From NCBI GenBank assembly GCA_037043235.1, contig JAWRVZ010000079.1:31001-95000 (forward strand): a DNA stretch of 64,000 bases, written 5' to 3'. Below are positions 24,529-36,317 of this stretch, piece after piece. The first letter of the stretch is position 1, and each line of letters begins with the position of its first letter. Under the pieces are notes generated by a model that saw only the letters and a list, made by a program, of their open reading frames with translations, had not been told where the DNA came from and made no database searches. Source of the stretch: Rhodeus uyekii (taxonomy: Eukaryota; Chordata; Actinopteri; Cypriniformes; Acheilognathidae). Both the position numbers and the translations under genes were made by a program.

Positions 24529-25632
24529 CAGTGGAGTTATCTCGACTCACGGTTAACTTGCCAATCCTATTATGTCAGCGTTTTTTAAGCGGAACCGCCA
24601 AACTCCCTATTTGTCTTAGTATTTTCGATTCTTTAATGTCCATTCGTTAATGTCGCCGAAATCTCATATATCGAGCACAATAGAGGGACAAAATCTCCAC
24701 TTAACATGGTTATTTCGTGACTAATTAGCGTACCTAGTTCACTGCGTATGCGCTGAGTTCGCCTTGCACGTGGATCGCGGTCCACTCACGGTTCACTCTG
24801 ATCTCGTCTGAGGGATAACAAGCTCTAGCATCCCACACGTTTTTTTGTAATTTTGTGAGCAATCTTTGTGTTTGCATTGTTGGAGAATATAATTTGTATC
24901 AAGAATCGAAGGTGGTTTTTATTGTGGTGGTTTTCGCAGCAACACTGTTGTGTAAAAAGACACCAAAAACTCACCAAATGTATTGTTCTTTCTTGCGAGG
25001 GTTGTTGTCTTTGGCGCTCTGACAGCTGGCTGCACTTCCACTATCACTCTGACAGCTGCGCTGATAGGCTGTCTGACCTGTCAATCATGCAAGAAGTCGT
25101 GATTGGCTGTGCTGCCATGAGGGCGGGCTCTTCTCATCTCATCCCACGCTTCTTAAAGGGACGAGCTGCGCAGCGAGAGAGACTGCCTTGTCTTTTTCTT
25201 CTGATTCTGTCTTATGTTTGTTTTTTTATTGTGTGAATTTCGCGCACAAGCACTGTGTGCGAGCCTGAACAGTTATGGATAATTTACGTCATGCGAGCAA
25301 CATTTGAAATTCAAAATGTGATCTTACACAAAAAAGTTCATCAATCTATGGGTGCAGGTTATGCCAACGATTTTTTACACAAAACCCAAAACCGACTGGC
25401 TATATAATCTGTATAATCTATATATACATATATCTATATCTATATAATCTGGCTATATAATTTTGGGCTATATAATCTATATAAACCCAAAACCGACTGG
25501 CGTATTATCTGTGTCTGCGGGTTATATGTGGGAAAATATATGTTAATATATGTTATATGGGTTATCTTGCTGAACGGTTATCTCGATGCTTTTTGCAACC
25601 CCTTAGGCCGTCAATGTAACCGAACTCCACTG
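24529..25632 (+). mobile_element. Non-autonomous DNA transposon, Tigger/pogo-like
   Basis: Terminal inverted repeats CAGTGGAGTT ... AACTCCACTG are flanked by TA on both sides (24527-24528 and 25633-25634), as expected for Tc/mariner-type target duplication. The subterminal sequences CTCACGGTTAAC and GGTTATCTCGATGC match 50644-52048 in reverse orientation. Inside is GC-richer DNA and a 122-codon ORF without known domains, and no transposase. Assignment to the Tigger/pogo branch rests on TIR style only. Confidence 0.65.
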
Positions 25633-25785
25633 TAGTATATTTTAAAATGTAATTTATTCACATTTTCAGCATCGTTACTCCAGTCTTTATTGTCACATGA
25701 TCCTTCAGAGATCATTCATATTGGTGTTCAAGAAACATTTATTATTATAATCAATGTTGAAAATAGTTGTTGATTTTGTATCTCT

Positions 25786-25853
25786 CTATGATGGTACCAA
25801 GGTGTATGGATTTGTACCAGTGAGTGGAAGTAGGAGGGTTCTGAGCCTATGTT
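25786..25853 (-). mobile_element. Short LINE fragment
   Basis: GATGGTACCAAGG through AGTGGAAGTAGGAGGGT resembles the 3' coding end of the LINE remnant at 20105-20190 in the same orientation. Confidence 0.5.
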
Positions 25854-28022
25854 AAAGTGAAAACCTTGACTAAGTTTCACTGTTTATTGTAAATTTAATA
25901 AATAAAATATCTAGCACACTGATCTGCCTGCCTTGAACTTTTGTATGACAGCGATGAAAGACATTTGACAAAGTCTGGTTATTGTTGCTAAAAATGCTTT
26001 GCCGTAATACACACAGCAGCACAGTACTTGACCCTTCTTTTCCAACTGTCGGATTCAATCTGAAAAAGTTAAGTATCAAGAGCAACTGGAGGGTGGAAAT
26101 AGAGAGAGGAGAAAAAGAGGTTAGATGGCAAGACAGAATCCGAAGGAAAGAGGTGGATATTGTTCAGTGTACAGTAGTTTGGACATAACTAGTTAAAATG
26201 TGGCTTCTTTATCCTCTCAGACTGTAAGGAGGATTAGATGTTTGATTCTCTGCCCAAAATAGACCTGCCTCGTAGAAACATGCAGGCAATGCTGGATAGA
26301 ATTTGATCTTCTCTAAGCTGCTCAACAATGGCTTCTAAATAGCCAGTCTTATAAAGTTCTGCTGAATACAGATCAGTTCTATGGGTGGGAGTTGAAATTG
26401 CATTTCCTTTACATCCTATTTGCAAGTCACAATGAGGGAGATGTAAAGCAACGGTTAAGAGCCATTAGGTAAATTTACTACAAAATGCCATCTTTCATAT
26501 ATCATTACCTCATAAATAGTTTATATGCTATGCTAGACAATGGAGAATTCTGTCATATCTCATTCCTGGTTTAACCAAGCAGCTTATTCCCAAAATATAC
26601 CCCATATTCTGTATTTTAGGATGTTCCAGGGGTTTCAGTTTTGCTGTTACACCTATAAATTGACATGTGTTGTCAATAGGTTTAACTATTGTGTGTGTGT
26701 GTGTGTGTGTGTATGCGTGTGAGTGTGTATGTGTTTAAAGAAAGAAAGTGAATAGTACATTGTGTCATATGACCTGTGGATGATATTTCATGCCTGGTAA
26801 TTAAATTCCACCACACAAAGCTTGCAATTGACTCTGTTCTCTGTTATCTAGATTTTATGTATGATTATGTGCTGTTAGGTCTTTTTCTGGGAAAGATTAT
26901 TGTTCTCAGAACTGTCGTCTGAAGTAGCATCTGAGCTACTTGGTGAGTCTACTGTAATTTTATTTTGTTTTATTATCCATATTAATTTTTTTGTATTTTG
27001 AAACAAAAATGAGCAAACATCAAGTACATTTTAAAAATTAATCATCGTCCTCATCATAATGGCCACTTGAGTATTATAAATTATAGTGCTAAATGGATAG
27101 TGCTATCCAATATTAATAAAAATTAACATGTTTCTGGTCAATGAAGGGGTACTTGATCCTTACTCATAGGGCTTTGGTGGAATAAACAACACATTTTGAG
27201 ATATGTGGTATAAATGCATGTATTTAATCTGTTCGGGTGCTTTTATAATCATAGATTACTGAACAATGAGATCTTGCTGACCATGTACTTTTCAGGAGAA
27301 TGATGCAAGGAATGGCCGTTTAGTTTCATCTTATTTCTATGTTCCCTCAAGCTTATTTCTTATTTCAGACAGCTGCAGAGATTTTTCATCCTTGCTTTGT
27401 TAAATAATCTAGGTTTCACCTAAAGATTTCTTGCTCTTCTGCAGTAGTTAGTAGTCTTTCCTTGTCCACCATTCTATGAGGACCGACACTTACAGGCTTA
27501 ATAGGGGAGCTTTTGGGTGCTCCTTTGAGGCAAATCTAAAGAGTTCCTTAAGAGAGACAGAATGAGGCAAAGGTGAAGAGTGTTCTTTGTTTGAAATGTG
27601 AAGTGGGATTTAGTAGTCACACATCGATAACAGGTAGAGACCATATACAAGAACAACAATAGCTAATTTCTGGGTTTGATGCCTTTTCATTAGTTATATT
27701 CCGTCTTGCCTCTTAGGATAAGCATGCGAGAGCTGTTTAAGAGCTTCCCTGTGGAGACTGTGGTGTTTTGATAATGTAATGTGTGTTTTTCACTGTTCTT
27801 AAGGAGATCAAGGATGTTTAAATACTTTGAGGGCTTTGAGAGCAAGATCAAAATACGCTGGGGTTCTCCTTGCTAACTTTGCTAATCTTGTTGGTGCAGT
27901 TCACCAGCCAAACTGATATGGTCAGAGTGGTGAAATTGCTGGTCCAACGTTTGTTAATATTATGAAAAATGCACAACAGGTCTATTTTGAGATCAATCAT
28001 CAATTTGTAGAAGGTGTAATCT
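25854..28022. other. AT-rich sequence, no gene recognised
   Basis: About 2.2 kb with only short ORFs. A GT microsatellite is at about 26690-26735. Confidence 0.55.
26690..26735. repeat. GT microsatellite
   Basis: An imperfect run of GT dinucleotides interrupted by ATGCGTGTGA. Confidence 0.9.
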
Positions 28023-28030
28023 ATTTAGAT

Positions 28031-28547
28031 CAAAGGTTTTCAAAGTCTGAGACAGTGGGCCTCCCTTTTGACACAACTAACCCAATGCCGCCTCCCCTCC
28101 AAAAAACGCGGCACGATTGTTGACGCGGGGGGGGGGGGGGGGGGGGGGTTGGCTTGAGGGGGTGGACGCGATGACAGGGTGGACGCGATGCGCAATCGTT
28201 GACATGGACACGATGCGCGATCGTTGACTGGGGTGGACGCAATGCGCGATCGTTGACTGGGTTGGACGCGATGCGTGATCGTTGACGGGGGGGGGGTTAA
28301 ACGACGCGCTTACAGCCGCGACAGAATGACATCATTGACATGGACACAATGCGCGATGGTTGACTGGGGTGGACGCGATGCGTGATCGTTGACGGGGGGG
28401 GGGGGGGTTAAACGACAGATGAAGGAGGTTTAATACATGTTTGCCGAGTTATTATCAGACTATAATTTTTTTACAACTCTCCGCGCCTACCCTGGCATGC
28501 TCTGGCGCCCCCCAGGGGAGGCGCGCCCCACACTTTGAAAACCCCTG
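28031..28547. mobile_element. hAT-like non-autonomous element with internal minisatellite
   Basis: Ends CAAAGGTTTTCAAAGT and ACTTTGAAAACCCCTG are inverted repeats. An exact 8-bp duplication ATTTAGAT flanks the element (28023-28030 and 28548-28555), the length expected for hAT elements. Inside, a unit of about 30 bp containing GGACGCGATGCGCGATCG and TTGACTGGGGT repeats several times, separated by G tracts of more than ten bases (longest near 28127-28148). No transposase is present. Confidence 0.8.
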
Positions 28548-28689
28548 ATTTAGATCATTGATACTTTTGGTTATATAATATGTATTCTATTGCTTTATTA
28601 TTTTATTATTTTTCCCATGTTTCTCTAGCATACTGGGAAACAATGATGAGTTTTATTGGCAAAAGCTTTCAATATATGCAAAGAGCCAA

Positions 28690-29060
28690 TATTTACAGTG
28701 TTGGAACTTCTTTATAACCTGGGACAAATCCTGACTGATGGCAATCCTTCCTTGCCTTATTAATGCTCAGAGTTGATAAAACTTTTGTCAACTTCTGCTT
28801 ATCCACTCATCTTTTCAGGACTGACCACAGGTTCTCTATTAGATTAAGATCCAGGGTGTGGCCTGGCTATGGATCCAAAAAATGTCAATACAATGATCTC
28901 CAAGCCACTTCATGATCACTCTTGGTGTTCCTTCATGGTGTTCCTTCATGCTGGAAAATGCACGGATCATCAGTAAATTGCTCCTGGATCGTTGGGAAAA
29001 GTTGCTCTTGCAGGACTTTTTACTACCATTCTTTATTCATGGCAGTGTTTTTTTGGGCGT
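28690..29060 (-). pseudogene. Tc1/mariner-like transposase remnant
   Basis: On the minus strand around 28857-28825 a frame reads TLDLNLIENLWSVLKR. This is the conserved block with the last acidic residue of the Tc1 DD34E catalytic domain (usual form SPDLNPIENLW). Flanking minus-strand pieces continue to the C-terminus with many stops. Both termini are unclear and the element is decayed. Confidence 0.65.
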
Positions 29061-29067
29061 TTTTTTT

Positions 29068-29215
29068 GGATGTTAGCAAGCTCTCGGCAGAGAAAGTGGA
29101 GATCGCCACACTGACACGAGAGAACGGCAAGACCAGAATCAAAGTCCTCAAGTAGAGGGAAGTGGAAGAACTCCTCAAGAAACATGAAGCAGATGAGGCT
29201 AAAGCGGAGAAGGAC
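29068..29215 (+). pseudogene. Broken coiled-coil-like ORF fragment
   Basis: One frame reads a charged, heptad-like sequence with KLSAEKVEIATLTRENGKT, an in-frame TAG at 29153-29155, then REVEELLKKHEADEAKAEKD and another stop. The composition suggests a coiled coil from a host or transposon gene. I do not recognise the parent. It could be a processed-pseudogene scrap or chance. Confidence 0.3.
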
Positions 29216-29989
29216 TGATGGGACGGTGGCTGAGGGTAATGAAGTGAAACTATTCCAAGTGACAGGAAAGTCTGAAGGCACAACTGTCCCTCAACACAAA
29301 ACCAGTCTTCAACACCCTTGTGGAACAAGTGAGCCAGGATGATGTCTGTGAAAGAGACAGCAACTGGATTGGGAGAGCCGTAAAAAATAGCATGAGCATT
29401 TGGGATGTTTCTGGAACGACCTGAGGAAAAAGCAGTTCAAGACTTTAAGAAGATTACTGCCAAGTGAGCCTGCAGCTGACCAGCGAGATGAGTGTTAGAG
29501 TGCCAGCTCATAAAACACACCAGGGGCTGTATTTCTTCCGTTTTCCCTCCTCAATCCCCCAATCCCGTTTGTCTTCCACTAACTGGAGTATGTGGTGCAG
29601 ATGGTCTTTAGCGCTGTTAACACTGAACTCTGTAAACCTGTCCTCATGTTACCCTCAGGGACCAGTTGACAGCAGAACTTGCAGTAATTTTTGAACAGCG
29701 AGTAAGAATTTAGTGCTAAGCTGAAAGACCTCACTCTGCAAGACAATGGTGCTTTCTGTTGACATAATGCTTTAGTGATGACGGTATAAATTTTAAATTT
29801 TACATTATGGGGTGTGGAAGGATCATCCAGCCAGGCCTGAAAGCTTTTCAAGGTCATTTGACTATATGGGGCCTTTGCATTTAATGACTCAAGCCCTCTG
29901 AGAATGGAAGCACAGTGTATTGGATTCAGTCATAGGCTGATGTCCCTTTCTATTTTAAGAAGGTGCTATCACTTCATTCATCCATATTC

Positions 29990-30041
<52 letters not shown>

Positions 30042-30807
30042 AAGGGTATTTTCTTTCCCGGACACCTCTGTATCCAGGAATATGAATTAAAGACAGCCTG
30101 CTTTTGCAGTCACATAACAGCAAAACATCAAACATGGGCTGAACCTCTCTGTCTCACTTGCCATTCAAAGAGCCATTAGTCCGAGCTGTAGTTAAGTGAA
30201 ATGTGTGTAATGGATTCTGCTTGAATATATATAAATCTCAGTTACAGGGAATTCTTTAGCCAGCTTGATGTTAGGGCACAAAGGTCACATCTGTGATTTT
30301 CCCCTCTCATTTCCTGAACATAATTAAAGTCATAATTAAAGAAGGGTTTAAGTCTGCCTATAATGTACTCTAGGTTCGGGACAAATTCTGACCTCTGAGC
30401 CCTCCCCTCAGATGCCACACTAAATACGCAAATAGTTTTACGTCAAGTGTTAACAAATATGTGGAATGTATTTCCTTCACATCCATGATGTGAAATGACC
30501 ATTGTGATAAATATCAGCATCTGTTGATAGAATATATTGATAATGTTTTTGTCCATATCACTCGGCTGCAGTAGCAAACGTTTTGTGTCTTAAATGCTAC
30601 TATGTTCCTCACCCATACAGTAGCTAGCATATGACTCCAGAAGCACAAATGTGTACCCGAGCGCACATGCATTTTTATGAGACAGATGTTGACCTGCTTC
30701 ACTATTCCATTGTATGCAGTCTGTTACTAGATGTCCAGATGGATGCTAAAATCACACTTTTCTTTTCCCCCCACATATTTCCTTCTTTTTTTGCACTACC
30801 ATTGCAG
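29216..30807. other. No gene recognised
   Basis: AT-rich sequence. It contains a GT microsatellite at 29992-30037. At 30372-30430 a short stretch (TAGGTTCGGGACAAA ... CTGAGCCCTCCCCTC ... AAATACGC) looks like a diverged copy of the repeat at 61070-61187. Confidence 0.5.
29992..30037. repeat. GT microsatellite
   Basis: About 23 uninterrupted GT dinucleotides. Confidence 0.95.
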
Positions 30808-30895
30808 GTGTTGACCATCTGGATTACACTAATCTCCAGGGCAACAGCTGACCTGACCTGTGATGCTCTGCTCCTACTCTCCACAAATCTTACAG
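30808..30895 (+). CDS. Candidate internal exon of an unidentified host gene
   Basis: A long pyrimidine tract ending CTACCATTGCAG precedes 30808, and CAGGTAAGT, a near-ideal donor, follows 30895. The 88-bp interval is open in only one frame, beginning VLTIWITLISRATADLTCDA and ending with an N-L-T sequon. It leaves one base over (phase 1). The candidate exon at 48736 starts with two bases in the matching phase. The leucine-rich stretch plus sequons would suit a secreted or membrane protein, but I do not recognise the gene. Confidence 0.35.
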
Positions 30896-31626
30896 GTAAG
30901 TCTCCATAACTGATCTGAAACCAATTTTGCTGGGTGCTATGAAAGGGCCGAGGTTTGGGGAAGCGTGGTCATAGATCAGTTCCGCGAGTCAACTTAATAG
31001 CCTCTGGTGTTAATGGTCTCCCGTTTGAGTTATTGATAAAGTGTCATGCCGGCTGATGGGATTTGTGGTTAAGCTGCATATCACCAATACATCTAAAAAC
31101 AGATTCTGTTGACTCTAAGAATCTTTACTGAACACATATCCAGGAGACTTTGGTCTTCATTCATGTTGTTCCCAACATGTATGACTTTCTTTTTGCCCCT
31201 CTGCGGAACGCAAAACAATATATATTTGAAATATTTCTCAGTATTTTTGCCCATGCAATGAAAGTTGTTGATTTTGAGTATTCTAATTATATATTATGCA
31301 TTGTCATCTATATATTGTCTGTAAGTATGTAACTGTACTCTTCACTGTCGGAAGCACGCTCTCAAGAATTTGACTCATCACAGCACCTTTTTTTAGTGGT
31401 GTGACAATAAAACAAGTGATTTTTAAATGTGTTCTCATGCAAGCTATGCTTGCCTATGATCTCACAGCATTGTTATTTTCTTTCTACTGCTGTTATTATT
31501 GACTCAAAATGCATATTATTATGCTTGCTTTGCGTATGCTTAACTATTATTCCTTGAAATGTACTCCTTCAGACATTTAAATTCACATAAAAGTCAAAAC
31601 AAAGTACCTTTATATTTTGTAAAATA
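30896..31626. other. No gene recognised
   Basis: Intron-like AT-rich DNA. Confidence 0.5.
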
Positions 31627-31910
31627 CAGTAATCCCTCGCCACTTCGCGGTTCAAGTTTTGCAGCCTCAGTGCGTCGGAAAAAAAGAAAAAAAAAAGAAA
31701 AATAAAATTAAAAAATATAGCCATATCGGCAGCCGTATTGTTGCCGTAGCGTTGTTTTATCGTGATGCGCAAGATTAACGGTTTGCCAGAATGCCAGACA
31801 AAGCGAGAAACTCTCTCAGAGGCTTTGCACATACCCACGAGCACTCAGACAAGGCACGTGATTGGTTCCCGGCGTGTTCCACATTAACCACACTAAACGA
31901 GGGATCACTG
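31627..31910. mobile_element. Tigger-like MITE
   Basis: Ends CAGTAATCCCTCG and CGAGGGATCACTG form inverted repeats, with TA on each side (31625-31626 and 31911-31912). It is 284 bp and too short to code. TIR style and TA duplication fit the Tc/mariner (Tigger) group. Confidence 0.75.
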
Positions 31911-31969
31911 TACACACTGGTATCTATGGAAGGGACACTAACAATCCATTTAATCATACATTGACGACA

Positions 31970-32360
31970 TGTAGGTAACTATAAAGTTTCTCACTTCACC
32001 GGCCACTCACTTTTGTGTATTTCGGGAGGAGTGGATGAATTGGCGTGTTGTAAATCCAACAAATCAGATTCTCTGAACTGTGGCGCAAACTAACATGGCG
32101 CCCAGTGTGCGTTATAGATCAACTAACATGATCCTTTAAAAGTGTTCTGATGTCTAAAAACCTTTATATTACACATATTTGAGATTCTAAATTTCGGTTA
32201 GTTGATGGTAAATTTTGAATAAGAAGGGAAAAACAAAATAAAAGTGAATACTAACACAACACTATTGTGGCCGGAGTGTGTGAAGTGGCAAGCATGATGC
32301 GTCGCCATGGAAATAATGTGAAGTTCTAAAATCGTTAAACTCACACTGGAATTTAATATT
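31970..32360 (+). repeat. Dispersed repeat of unknown type, copy 1
   Basis: Shares several diverged blocks in order with 48190-48605: CACTTCACCGGC, GTGTTGTAAATCC, AACTAACATGG, AAGCATGATGCGTCGCCATGG (AAGCATGGCATATCGCCATGG in copy 2) and CTCAC...CTGG. No TIRs or ORFs are evident. Confidence 0.65.
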
Positions 32361-33585
32361 TAGAATACTGAACTGTGTGAATAATGCGTGAAAGGGTTAA
32401 TTCACTCCTTGTATCTTACGCAATTTTTAAAACCTCAAACATCAACATTGTTTACACCTTAAGTGTTTGAATTTCACAGGAATTCTGATGGTGCTTTAGG
32501 ACTAGCTCACAACAAACAATTAACCAGACTATTTATATGTTGAGCATTTAAAAAATGCTGGATGGAAATGCCAAGTATGCGCTCAAATGAATTTTTCTTT
32601 GCAATGCAAAGACATGCACGTTAACTATGATGGAAACCGTTTACCATTTTAATACATTTCTTAATGCCCATCAAAACAGATATTTAGAAAATTTGATATT
32701 TAGTCCAAATGTTTTATGAGATATTATTAATTTGCGCACAATTTAAATTTGTAACTTTGGATGGGAGCATAACTAATAGCTGCAGAATCAGCAGATGCCA
32801 ATCAGCTTGTGCCATGAGGTTAAATGACCTATCCCATGGTCTTTCATTTACTTTTCAGTGCAGACAAAAGGTAATGTGCGAGAAACATTACTCTTATTTC
32901 TCAAAAAAGGTAATATAAAGAAATGAAAGTTGTGGTGGCTGGATTCATTTTTTTTATTTAATTTTTTCACAGCTTTGAAAATCCCAAGACTTACTGGGGT
33001 TTATTTTGATTTGCAGTTAAAGCAGAGGGGTAAATCGAGAACTAATGCAGGAATACTGAAATACACCACAGATTTGTTTGTGTTCAGGGCTTTGCAATGG
33101 CTTAGCGAGTGTGAGTTGGTGCGAAACTCTCAGGGGATGAAGAAGCAAATTTTCTGCAGCTAAAGTTTAAACTGTAATATGCTGCATAAACTCTGTTTAG
33201 GTGTTATGTTTTGTGCATTGAACAGAAAAAATTGCTTTGCGGTAGGTTATTCCATCAACTCTTTGAAAGGTTAAAAATAGGCAAAAATGAAGAACGATAA
33301 AACCTAATTCAGATATCGTACCCTATATAATTTGATCTTGGTACAACTTTTGATTCCAGACCATACCAACGGTAATTGACAGTAACAAAAACCACTGTCA
33401 TTTGATAATTTCATTTTTCAGCTGAATTGGCATTGGAGCAATTTGTTAAGCATTGGAGCAATTGGGTAAAAATTGGAGCAGTGGTTTAGGTACATATTTA
33501 GTTAGGTGTTCTGTGTCTCTGTTAGTTTCCATGGTTTTTTAAATGCTTTATCATCCATCACACATGATATTAGTTTAGTTAATTG
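32361..33585. other. No gene recognised
   Basis: AT-rich sequence with only short ORFs. Confidence 0.5.
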
Positions 33586-35085
33586 TGTCATGGTTGTGGA
33601 GGCACAAAAAATAACTGAAATGTCTTTAATTATAAATGTAAAAACAAAAAACACTTCAAATATGAAAACAAAAACTTAAAGTCAAGAGAAGAAAACGAGA
33701 TACAGGAACACAACCTAACACTGACTAGAATCGACTAAGACAGGGTTATATGATAGGGGTAGATGTTTATAATACAGGGTAGATGCACACATGGGAATCA
33801 GAGGAAACAAGACACAGCTGACTGTACTAACTGGGTGATTGATAATGAGACGGGTGAATGGAGACACTGGAAGATTACACAGGGAACCTGGATGAAAAAA
33901 AAAGACAAGACAGACATGTGACTTGAGCTTCCCCTCTTGTTTGTCCTCGTGCTGTAAAGAGTTCAAAAGAGGAAGGCATGGAGTACAACACTAAGTCCAT
34001 GGGGGTGTAGTGTGTGGGAGGAGCCAGGGGGAAGGTAGACGAAGGAGGCATGAGTTGGAGACAAAGAGACCACCCAGAAACAGGCCCAGATTCGATGGCG
34101 GGAGGAGCCATGGTGATGGTCAGATGGAGGACGGAACCCTGGGGATGACCAACATCAAAGAAATCAGAGCGGGAGGTCCAGGTGGATCCGATGATATATG
34201 GATGATAACTGATGATATATGGAACTGGTAGAGGAGGTAGAGGAGGTGGGAAAGGGAGGCTGGGTGAGGAAACTGGAGAGGCATAGGGCATAGTAGACAG
34301 TTCAGGGCTGAATAAAACCAGTGGGTAAACCAGTTCAGAGTGAGATGGAACAGTCATATAGTTCCAGTAGAAGTCCAGTGACCAAAACAAATGCATCTGC
34401 CACATAGAGGTTGTTGGCGGGGCTTTCCACCTGGCCCTCAATACCCCTTGGTTGGTCGAGGGCTTTGCTGACTCGTGCACCTGATCAGACACCTATTGTT
34501 GGACGGGTTTTGGGGGCGGTGAGTCCTTCCGACCTCTGTCTCAGTTCGGGCTTGTCACTCAGTCTACGGTGGGCTCATGCAATGTCCTCTCGTCGGTCAC
34601 TCTATGGTTGTGGAGTGAGCTAAATCATTATTCAACCTCACCCATTCCACATAGGTGGCAAAGTCATCATCAAGACCGTCCGTGTGCCTTGGACCACTTG
34701 CTCAGGCCAGTGCTGAGTACGTAGTCTGGGTAGTGTATCTGGCACGCAAGATCTAGATAGACCCAGGTGTCTTCTTCCAGCGAACGGTCTCTCTGCTCCA
34801 GCAACAGCAGAGCAACGGCGGGGAAGTCCATCTTACTGTCGTGGTTTGTTTGTCTTGTGCATAACGTCAAGTGAAGAACACAGAGGACTGGAACGATCAG
34901 AAATATAACATAACGCTGAAAAGACTTGACCAAGACTGGTGGGAATACTGGGTAGATGTACACAGGGGAAGCATAGAAAACAAGCCACAGCTGACAATAC
35001 TAACTGGTTGATTGATAATGAGACACTGGGAGATCACACAAGGTACCCATATGAAAATAAAGACAAGACTGTTATTGTTATGTTG
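33586..35085 (-). mobile_element. Decayed LTR retrotransposon
   Basis: Two related flanks surround an internal segment. On the minus strand, 33930-33586 and 35085-34870 share CTCATTATCAATCA, GTTAGTA and CAGCTGTG blocks and resemble LTRs; the left one ends in TGACA, with TGTCA at 33586. Between them, next to the upstream flank, lies a gag-like start (34831 down). A purine tract (AGAGGGGAAG on the minus strand, about 33935) precedes the downstream flank. Internal length is only about 0.9 kb, so pol is missing. Exact LTR borders and a target duplication could not be fixed. Confidence 0.5.
34670..34831 (-). pseudogene. Gag-like fragment of the LTR element
   Basis: Starts MDFPAVALLLLEQRDRSLEE and continues with a Y-L-D-L-A-C-Q-I-H-Y-P-D motif, which resembles the gag-like first ORF of fish Gypsy-type LTR elements. 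It ends at a stop after about 53 codons, whereas a full gag would be several hundred residues. Identification is by motif similarity only. Confidence 0.5.
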
Positions 35086-35636
35086 TGCTTGGCTGTTCTG
35101 TTTCTGCCTGGAATTTAGCCACTGGGGTGCTTTAAGGGGTAAGTAGATTAGGTAATCCTCCAGGTACTCCACCTCCTAGAGTAGGTTCCACATTCATGAT
35201 CTGCAAGAACTGGGGGGAAAGCAGAGTGCCAGCCACCAACTCAGTGACAATAAAGCATGTGCCCACCGTATATGTGGAGCTGAAGAATGCCACAATCAAA
35301 GCGGCAGCATCATGGACTGAGCACATCCCAGAGTCTAAGCCCGAGGGTTTGTTTGACTAGGTGTGTGAGCTGACAGCATCAACCATGCCATTGGATTTAC
35401 TGGTGGAGATTGAGGGGATGTCGTGGAGCCCCATCCCCTCAAACGTGGCTGGCGAATCGCTGCTTATAGATTTTGAGAGTGAATGCATCCTGCCTGTTTC
35501 TGTTTCTTGCACTGAGCTTCTTCCTACACACAGCACTGAAATTTTCAAGTTAGAATTCCCGCCCTGCCTCCTGCTCCCATCTCTTCTGCCTGTTTTGCAT
35601 CAATCTAGTATGAGTTCCCTGCCTGTTACTCATAAG

Positions 35637-36317
35637 TAGGGACCAACCAAATTCACGATTTCACGGCCGTGACATTTTCCGTGAAATCTGCCACTTTCCG
35701 TGAAAACACCCAACAAGCGTGAAATAGTGAAATTTTTATTGAAGATAAATATTTTTGCTGATAAAGAGTATACCAGGAGCAGATGATCGTAGCGTCTTAG
35801 CCGAGTTTGCAGCCTACAAAACAGCAGCAAAAGAAGCTCCGCCGGATACGAGTATAACAGCATTCTGGCGTTCGCACAGCAGTCGGTTTCCTCTGCTGAG
35901 CCGGCTAGCATTACGCTACCTTTCTGTACCAACGAACAGCGTTGACGCGGAGAGAAGTGTCAGCCAGTACACAAACGTCAATGCACCGCAGCGACAGAAT
36001 ATGACAGTAACCACGTTGGTCGGCCAAGTTTTGTCCACGAAAAACTGTAAACTATTTCATTAATGTCACGTGGCATTGCGGAGTGTGTGGCTACGTGCGT
36101 TGTAGTCGTATTTTGTTTCCTTGTTGTTTTTTAATACAGGTGAACAGTCGAAAAGTGGTATTTTAGAATACAAAACAGCGGGTGTGGCAGCAGATGGACT
36201 GATTGCAGTGATTGGTGCCTAAATATTGTACCCGTGAATTTTCCGTGTAATCGAGTGTTTTTTTAAAAACCTTCCGTGAAATTGCGAGTTTTTACCCGTG
36301 AATTTGGTTGGTCCCTA
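35637..36317 (+). mobile_element. hAT element with intact ends
   Basis: A 681-bp element with a perfect 21-bp terminal inverted repeat beginning TAGGGACCAACC, flanked by an exact 8-bp duplication CTCATAAG (35629-35636 and 36318-36325). It keeps a C-terminal piece of its transposase, so it is an internal-deletion derivative. It inserted into an LTR-element ORF. Confidence 0.92.
35755..36063 (+). pseudogene. hAT transposase C-terminal (hATC) relic
   Basis: The 102-codon ORF contains ITAFWRSHSSRFPLLSRLAL followed by R-Y-L-S-V-P-T-N-S-V-D-A-E-R-S-V-S. This is the hATC dimerisation signature (W...P.L..LA..YL..P..S...ER..S). The family's N-terminal BED finger and the DDE/RNase-H core are missing. 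The ORF start at 35755 is probably not the ancestral one. Non-functional as a transposase. Confidence 0.8.

Noticed and set aside
33875..34492. 205-codon minus ORF
   Set aside because: Lies inside a decayed LTR element, crosses the polypurine tract into the LTR, is of low complexity (P, S rich) and shows no motif.
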